In this document: positions 61,881 through 64,000 of the stretch, piece after piece
Layout: every line of letters starts with the position of its first letter
How positions within the stretch are numbered: the first letter of the stretch is position 1
Origin: Bacteroides sp. 519
Lineage (GTDB): Bacteria > Bacteroidota > Bacteroidia > Bacteroidales > Bacteroidaceae
DNA: 64,000 nt
Assembly: GCF_010500955.1 (NCBI RefSeq)
Contig: NZ_QVMJ01000032.1
Span: 29,521 to 93,520 of the forward strand
Direction of reading: 5' to 3'
The notes under the pieces: model-generated
Seen by the model: the letters and a program-made list of their open reading frames with translations, nothing else
What the model was told of the DNA's origin: nothing
Databases searched by the model: none
Translations under genes and position numbers: made by a program

Positions 61881-61983
61881 AAATGCAGTTCATTTGCACC
61901 TCAAATGCAGTTCATTTACACCTCAAATGCAGTTCATTTAGCATGCAAATGCAGTTCATTTAGGGTGCAAATGCAGTTCATTT
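61881..61983. repeat. Exact 22-bp-period array of AAATGCAGTTCATTT
   Basis: Five identical 15-mers start at 61881, 61903, 61925, 61947 and 61969, exactly 22 bp apart, with 7-bp spacers GCACCTC, ACACCTC, AGCATGC and AGGGTGC. The 15-mer is a dyad AAATG-CAGTT-CATTT. It lies about 530 bp upstream of the second recombinase. Confidence 0.92.
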
Positions 61984-62062
61984 GAGTTGAGAGTTGAGAG
62001 TTGAAAGTTGAGAGTTACGATGCCGCATGGAACCCTCAACTCTCAACTCTCAATTCTCAACT
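61984..62062. repeat. GAGTTGAGAGTTGA snap-back repeat with CCGCATGGA loop
   Basis: Left arm of GAGTTGA/GAGAGTTG units (61984-62016), loop ACGATGCCGCATGGAACC (9-mer at 62023-62031), right arm of CTCAACT units (62035-62062). It starts at the base after the last dyad of the array. Confidence 0.9.
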
Positions 62063-62511
62063 AGAGTATCAGCAGTAGCAGTTTCTTTTTTATCTTTTTC
62101 TACTGATGTTTTCTCTTCTTTTCTCTTCTTTTCTTTTGTTGCAACGAAATTCAACGGCCGTTGCTTTTTGTACCTTTTTATTTGTCTGGACTTTTCTTTC
62201 CATGTTCGCAGCAATGCAACGTGTTAATGGCATAATTGCACATAACCCGTGTAGCATATTCAGACGAAATCAACGGGTTGTCATTTTCCATTCTATCTAC
62301 AGTGAATAAACCGTGGTTGTACAATACATCATCAATCTATTTACAACGAATGTTATACTTATGTGCGATTCTGTGTGAGGCGTGAGACATCAGAATGGAG
62401 ATGTTTCATTGTAAAACAATCTTCCTTTCCATAATCTCTCTTTTTTCTTTTCCCGCTTAAACTTCTTTTTTTTGCTTACGTTTATTGAGAATAACTAAAA
62501 TAATAAAGAGG
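62063..62511. other. Gene-free leader region of the second recombinase
   Basis: Short open frames here are Phe/Ser-rich readings of TTTTCTTCT tracts and not convincing. The block AAACTTCTTTTTTTTGCTTA ending in CGTTTATTGAG (about 62458-62488) is conserved with AAACTTCTTTCTTTTGCCTA and CGTTTAT at about 11420-11446, so it probably contains the recombinase promoter. Confidence 0.6.
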
Positions 62512-63495
62512 ATGAATCTATCAGAATTTGTAACTAAAATAGCTGACGAATATAAGCGTGAAGGGCGTTGTCGTACAGCTGAAACGTATTTGTCTACCTT
62601 GCGTAGTATGTTATCTTTTCATGGAGACAGTATTCAATTGTCCAGTTGTTTTACTCATGATTGGCTTTGCTCTTATCAGGAATATCTGATCACTTCCGGC
62701 TTAAGCCATAATTCTATCGTTTTTTACATTTCCCGTATTCGATCCATGTATAATAAAGCCGTTAAACAAGGGTTGGTCGAATTGCAGGGCGGATTATTCG
62801 AGCACCTTTTTACCAAAGCAATTCCTACTATGAAACGAGCAGTGTCTAACAAAACAATTTCTCAAATCAATGAGGCAGATCTCAGTCAGTATCCCAGTTT
62901 GGAGTTTGCCCGCGATATGTTTATGCTAAGTTTCTATCTTCAGGGAATCTCGTTTATTGATCTTGCCCATTTACGCAAAACCGACATCTATAACAATGTG
63001 ATTGTTTATCAGCGGCGTAAAACCAGTTCCACAGTTAATATCGCAGTTGAACCAATGGCTTGGGAAATTATTCGGAAGTACGAAAGCCAGACTGCCGGTT
63101 CTCCCTACCTCTTACCAATTGTTTCGGGCATCATTTCTGCCGATATGCAACGTGTGTACACCAATGCGCTTCGTACGCATAACCGGCGTTTGAAGAAAAT
63201 AGCTCTTTTGATAGGAATAAAAGAAAAGCTAACCTCGTACGTATCCCGGCACAGTTGGGCCACAATAGCCTATCACGAAGGAGTTCCTACGGCGGTTATC
63301 AGTGAGGCTATGGGACATCAAAGTGAAGAAGTTACCCATGTTTATCTGAAGTCTTTTGATCAATCTGCTTTATCCAAAGCAAACAAAATGGTTATTAGTG
63401 CTATTTTGAAAGTAAGTGAGAAGAACCAATTACAGCGAAATAGCCTGAAAAAGGTACATCACTTTGATAAGCACGAACGATTGCGTGGTGGTTGA
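62512..63495 (+). CDS. Tyrosine recombinase, second copy
   Basis: 327 residues; start chosen to align with the paralogue at 11610. Same domain layout: SAM-like N-terminal domain (RTAETYLSTLRSMLSF), Arg-His in VSRHSWAT, GHQSEEVTHVY with nucleophile Tyr278, and Gln144 (SFYLQGISF) where this group usually has the first catalytic Arg. An invertible segment follows 28 bp after the stop. It is clearly a duplicate of the module at 11610-13359, though the coding sequences have diverged noticeably. Confidence 0.92.
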   Translation: MNLSEFVTKIADEYKREGRCRTAETYLSTLRSMLSFHGDSIQLSSCFTHDWLCSYQEYLITSGLSHNSIVFYISRIRSMYNKAVKQGLVELQGGLFEHLFTKAIPTMKRAVSNKTISQINEADLSQYPSLEFARDMFMLSFYLQGISFIDLAHLRKTDIYNNVIVYQRRKTSSTVNIAVEPMAWEIIRKYESQTAGSPYLLPIVSGIISADMQRVYTNALRTHNRRLKKIALLIGIKEKLTSYVSRHSWATIAYHEGVPTAVISEAMGHQSEEVTHVYLKSFDQSALSKANKMVISAILKVSEKNQLQRNSLKKVHHFDKHERLRGG

Positions 63496-63523
63496 ATTTA
63501 CTTACAATATGGAGGTCTTTCTT

Positions 63524-63903
63524 TTCTTAGGAGAGGGACATTAATCTGATGCAAATGTAGATCAAATAGACGAATTATCCAAAAAGTAGCAAAAAAAACT
63601 CTTTTCAGAATGAAATAAGGTTTAGTAACAAGATTATACAGAAGTATAATACATTAGAACAAAATATTGAAATAAAGGAAATTTCATTACAAATAAGTTA
63701 TTTCGCCATGTGGTATTTTAACCTATATTAACCTTATGCTTGCTTTTTCCCTTTCCTTTCTATAAATTTCCCCTTACCCAAAGACTTTTCCGGATAACAG
63801 TGAAAGAATCAAAATCAAAATGAATCTTTTAGTTGGAAATTATTTACAAATGATTGGAGTGATTTATTAAGTCGCTAAACAGGCTTTGTCCCTCTCCTAA
63901 GAA
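63524..63903. promoter_or_regulatory. Second invertible promoter segment
   Basis: Perfect 17-bp inverted repeats (TTCTTAGGAGAGGGACA) at 63524-63540 and 63887-63903 enclose 346 bp. Same position relative to recombinase and downstream gene as 12605-13016. Repeat core differs from the first (TTAATAGGAGAGGGACA), so the two recombinases could have separate or overlapping specificity. Confidence 0.88.
63552..63583 (-). promoter_or_regulatory. Promoter in second invertible segment, directed away from the operon
   Basis: Minus strand TTTG (63583-63580), 20-bp spacer, TACATTTG (63559-63552). Same location and direction as in the first segment, so this module also reads as OFF in this assembly. Confidence 0.8.
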
Positions 63904-63941
63904 GAGACGGATCATAAAACGACTAACGACTGATAGACGCG

Positions 63942-64000
63942 ATGCTTAACGAGAAAACCTTGTATTTGATTTATCTGCTACATAAAGCCAATAGATTATG
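63942..64000 (+). CDS. Small conserved protein, second copy (cut by window end)
   Basis: ATG 63942 gives MLNEKTLYLIYLLHKANRL before the window ends; the same start is found at 13051. It presumably begins a second fimbrial-type operon beyond the window. Confidence 0.8.
   Translation, partial: MLNEKTLYLIYLLHKANRL

Noticed and set aside
61881..61983. Possible CRISPR array
   Set aside because: Repeats are 15 bp with 7-bp spacers and there are no cas genes nearby; this geometry does not fit any CRISPR type.
62027..62309. Two overlapping Phe/Ser-rich frames
   Set aside because: They translate a palindrome arm and TTTTCTTCT tracts; hydrophobicity comes from poly-T composition.

Overview
The window comes from a Bacteroidales genome (phylum Bacteroidota). 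The evidence is two SusC/SusD pairs, promoters of the TTTG / TAnnTTTG type, a bacterial inositol-lipid gene cluster, type V (FimA/Mfa-like) fimbrial genes behind an invertible promoter, a UpxY-controlled capsule locus and GldE. A Parabacteroides-like member would fit, but the sequence alone does not fix the genus.

Layout. 1-11063 is a polysaccharide utilization locus: two SusC/SusD pairs, a small lipoprotein and a secreted GH43 arabinanase-like enzyme, so arabinan is the likely substrate. 11610-22987 is a phase-variable fimbrial module: tyrosine recombinase, a 412-bp invertible segment with 22-bp inverted repeats, a small conserved protein, DUF3575 and DUF3868 proteins, a lipoprotein, fimbrillin, FimB/Mfa2-type anchor and a large tip-like protein with a FISUMP domain. 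The only good promoter in the invertible segment points away from the operon, so it reads as OFF here. 23124-24014 is an AraC regulator, followed by about 1.7 kb of palindromic repeats. 25713-31002 is the inositol-lipid cluster: inositol-phosphate synthase, PgpA-like phosphatase, GtrA, CDP-alcohol transferase, PAP2-type synthase and a flippase-like membrane protein, followed by a LytTR regulator. 32023-39136 is housekeeping: hydrolase, RNase G, a 30-residue ribosomal-type protein, HU, MutY, SSB, GldE and a phosphopantetheinyl transferase. 39843-54177 is a capsule locus with UpxY, a frameshifted gene, an UpxZ remnant, a truncated rfbA, flippase, polymerase, glycosyltransferases, UDP-glucuronate enzymes and an initiating sugar-phosphate transferase. 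56034-57938 is a CapD/WbpM-like dehydratase. 58033-61746 is a galactose operon (galM, transporter, galK). 62512 to the end is a second recombinase plus invertible promoter, again OFF, entering a second copy of the small conserved gene, so a second phase-variable module begins at the window edge.

The most unusual content is intergenic. (i) Four arrays of short dyads (stem about 5, loop 4-5) repeat every 21-23 bp at 11095, 25001, 39304 and 61881. Each array has its own dyad sequence but the same geometry, and each lies about 400-550 bp upstream of a gene; two precede the recombinases and one precedes UpxY. (ii) Many snap-back palindromes have unrelated, simple-repeat arms, yet several share a loop containing CCGCATGGA. 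(iii) 7-bp repeats of the AACTCTC/AACTTTC type from the same elements occur in frame inside coding sequences. (iv) Composite palindromes share the end GGGCTGTTAAGTTCT. (v) A 129-bp palindrome sits in the 5' leader of one recombinase and is missing from the same place in its paralogue.
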